A stretch of DNA of 30,531 nucleotides from a virus. Position 1 is the first letter of the stretch; each line of letters starts with the position of its first letter. Under the pieces are notes generated by a model. That model was not told the origin of the DNA. It saw nothing but the letters and a program-made list of their open reading frames with translations, and made no database searches. A program made the position numbers and the translations under genes. The stretch is taken from positions 1 through 30,531 of IMG/VR virus record IMGVR_UViG_3300023109_000084. One strand, written 5' to 3'. Positions 30,204 to 30,531 of this stretch are shown here, piece after piece.

Positions 30204-30218
30204 GTTCCACGTGGAACA
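30203..30218. promoter_or_regulatory. parS-like centromere palindrome
   Basis: TGTTCCACGTGGAACA is a perfect 16-bp palindrome matching the bacterial chromosomal ParB/Spo0J site consensus (TGTTNCACGTGNAACA) at every defined position. Chance occurrence in one 30-kb window is very unlikely (14 fixed positions). No ParA or ParB is encoded in the window, so it would bind the host ParB or one encoded elsewhere on the genome. Confidence 0.82.
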
Positions 30219-30228
30219 CTCCGCGCTG

Positions 30229-30266
30229 AAAAAATCTGAGAAAAAGCTTGACTTTCCCAGATTTTT
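30229..30266 (-). terminator. Intrinsic terminator of the leftward small RNA
   Basis: On the minus strand AAAAATCTG (30266-30258) pairs with CAGATTTTT (30238-30230), with partial inner pairing GGAAAG/CTTTTTC around a short loop, ending in a run of six T. The U-run is partly in the stem, as in symmetric phage terminators, so it may also end rightward transcripts. Confidence 0.6.
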
Positions 30267-30288
30267 GGCGCGGGGGCGCCAGTAGTAG
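30267..30288. repeat. 22-bp GC-rich direct repeat, copy 1
   Basis: GGCGCGGGGGCGCC followed by AGTAGTAG. The first 14 bases form a GGCGC/GCGCC hairpin with a four-base loop. Identical to copy 2 (113 bp away). Function unknown; both copies lie in the candidate RNA. Confidence 0.9.
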
Positions 30289-30379
30289 GTCAACGATTGT
30301 TTTAGCATGGGCCTCAAAAACGTGTGACCAACTTTCCACCAATTGGTCGAGTCTTTTTTGAGCATCGGGTTGACAAATC

Positions 30380-30401
30380 GGCGCGGGGGCGCCAGTAGTA
30401 G
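30380..30401. repeat. 22-bp GC-rich direct repeat, copy 2
   Basis: Identical to copy 1 at 30267-30288 over all 22 bases. On the minus strand this hairpin is additionally enclosed by CAAATCG and CGATTTG, giving a two-step stem. Confidence 0.9.
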
Positions 30402-30435
30402 TACGACGACGATTTGCGTCGGATGCTCCGCGCCG

Positions 30436-30471
30436 ATTATAGTACAGTTGCGATGCGATGTCAAGTCTTTT
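30436..30471 (-). promoter_or_regulatory. Promoter P7 (leftward, into the gene-free region)
   Basis: A-rich upstream tract, TTGACA (30464-30459), 17-bp spacer, TATAAT (30441-30436). Full consensus, same design as P1-P6, but no recognisable leftward gene lies before the terminator at 30229. Confidence 0.88.
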
Positions 30472-30531
30472 CTGTGACTTTGAGCATATTCGAGCAACTA
30501 TTTTCCGATTGCTCAAAAAGGCGCCGAAAAC

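Larger units (their letters stand above)
30229..30430 (-). ncRNA. Candidate small non-coding RNA of about 200 nt
   Basis: Bounded by consensus promoter P7 (start near 30429) and the terminator at 30266-30229. The RNA holds two GGCGC-CCCC-GCGCC hairpins (within the 22-bp repeats), the first enclosed by CAAATCG/CGATTTG, and a GACCAA/TTGGTC stem between them. A 65-codon frame from ATG 30365 exists but has no ribosome site and odd composition, and two longer frames begin upstream of the promoter start. Non-coding function is inferred from structure only. This is the main content of the gene-free stretch 30152-30531. Confidence 0.5.

Noticed and set aside
30267-30401. CRISPR array
   Set aside because: Only two repeat copies, 91 bp apart, with no cas genes and no regular spacing.
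30148-30516. Two overlapping leftward reading frames (122 and 109 aa)
   Set aside because: They begin upstream of the P7 start site, overlap each other, lack ribosome sites, and one contains FHVEH, which is simply the parS-like palindrome translated.

Overview
The window is part of a tailed double-stranded DNA phage genome with a long-tailed (siphovirus, lambda/HK97-type) body plan. The evidence is a continuous leftward block of packaging, capsid, connector, tail-tube, tape-measure and tail-tip genes in canonical order, including a G/GT-type frameshift and tail-tip genes resembling lambda M, L, K, I and J. The small genes around the terminase resemble families I associate with marine phages. 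Promoters are near-consensus sigma70, and a canonical parS-like palindrome is present. I infer a Gram-negative, probably marine gammaproteobacterial host (Vibrio/Alteromonas-like). The genus cannot be fixed from sequence alone. No integrase, repressor, tRNA, CRISPR or insertion sequence was seen.

Layout. From 27842 down to 1 every gene is on the minus strand, in six transcription modules. Each is headed by a strikingly uniform promoter (A-tract, TTGACA, exactly 17 bp, TATAMT or TAAAAT). P6 drives a lone lipoprotein (27842-27471). P5 drives two fibre-like proteins and a fibre-assembly chaperone (27361-23993). P4 drives six exported or membrane proteins, including pilin-like and PapD-like folds (23790-20590). 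P3 drives terminase small subunit, small membrane, basic and Cys-rich proteins, an EF-hand two-TM protein, DUF1353 and terminase large subunit (20536-16910). P2 drives HNH, portal, a protease-capsid fusion, and then, past a strong terminator, connector, neck, tail terminator and major tail protein (16824-9314). P1 drives the tail chaperones, tape measure and tail tip (9184-1, the last gene cut by the window edge). Many genes are translationally coupled by TAATG or ATGA overlaps.

Right part. A divergent intergenic region (27843-28122) with a GC-rich palindrome separates the leftward block from short rightward genes (28123-30151): small membrane proteins, a probable DNA-binding protein, a HAD phosphatase and a DnaQ-like exonuclease, probably early genes. 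The last 380 bases (30152-30531) hold no convincing gene but are dense with structure: a stem-loop, a perfect 16-bp parS-like palindrome, an intrinsic terminator, a 22-bp GC-rich direct repeat in two copies, and a seventh leftward promoter. The promoter and terminator together suggest a small non-coding RNA of about 200 nt.

Most worth pursuing: the parS-like site with the adjacent putative RNA locus; the cassette of secreted pilin/chaperone-like proteins next to the terminase; the carbohydrate-binding-like insertion in the iron-sulfur loop of the tail-tip L protein; the EF-hand holin-like protein; and the uniform promoter set, one member of which would make a leaderless terminase small-subunit mRNA.
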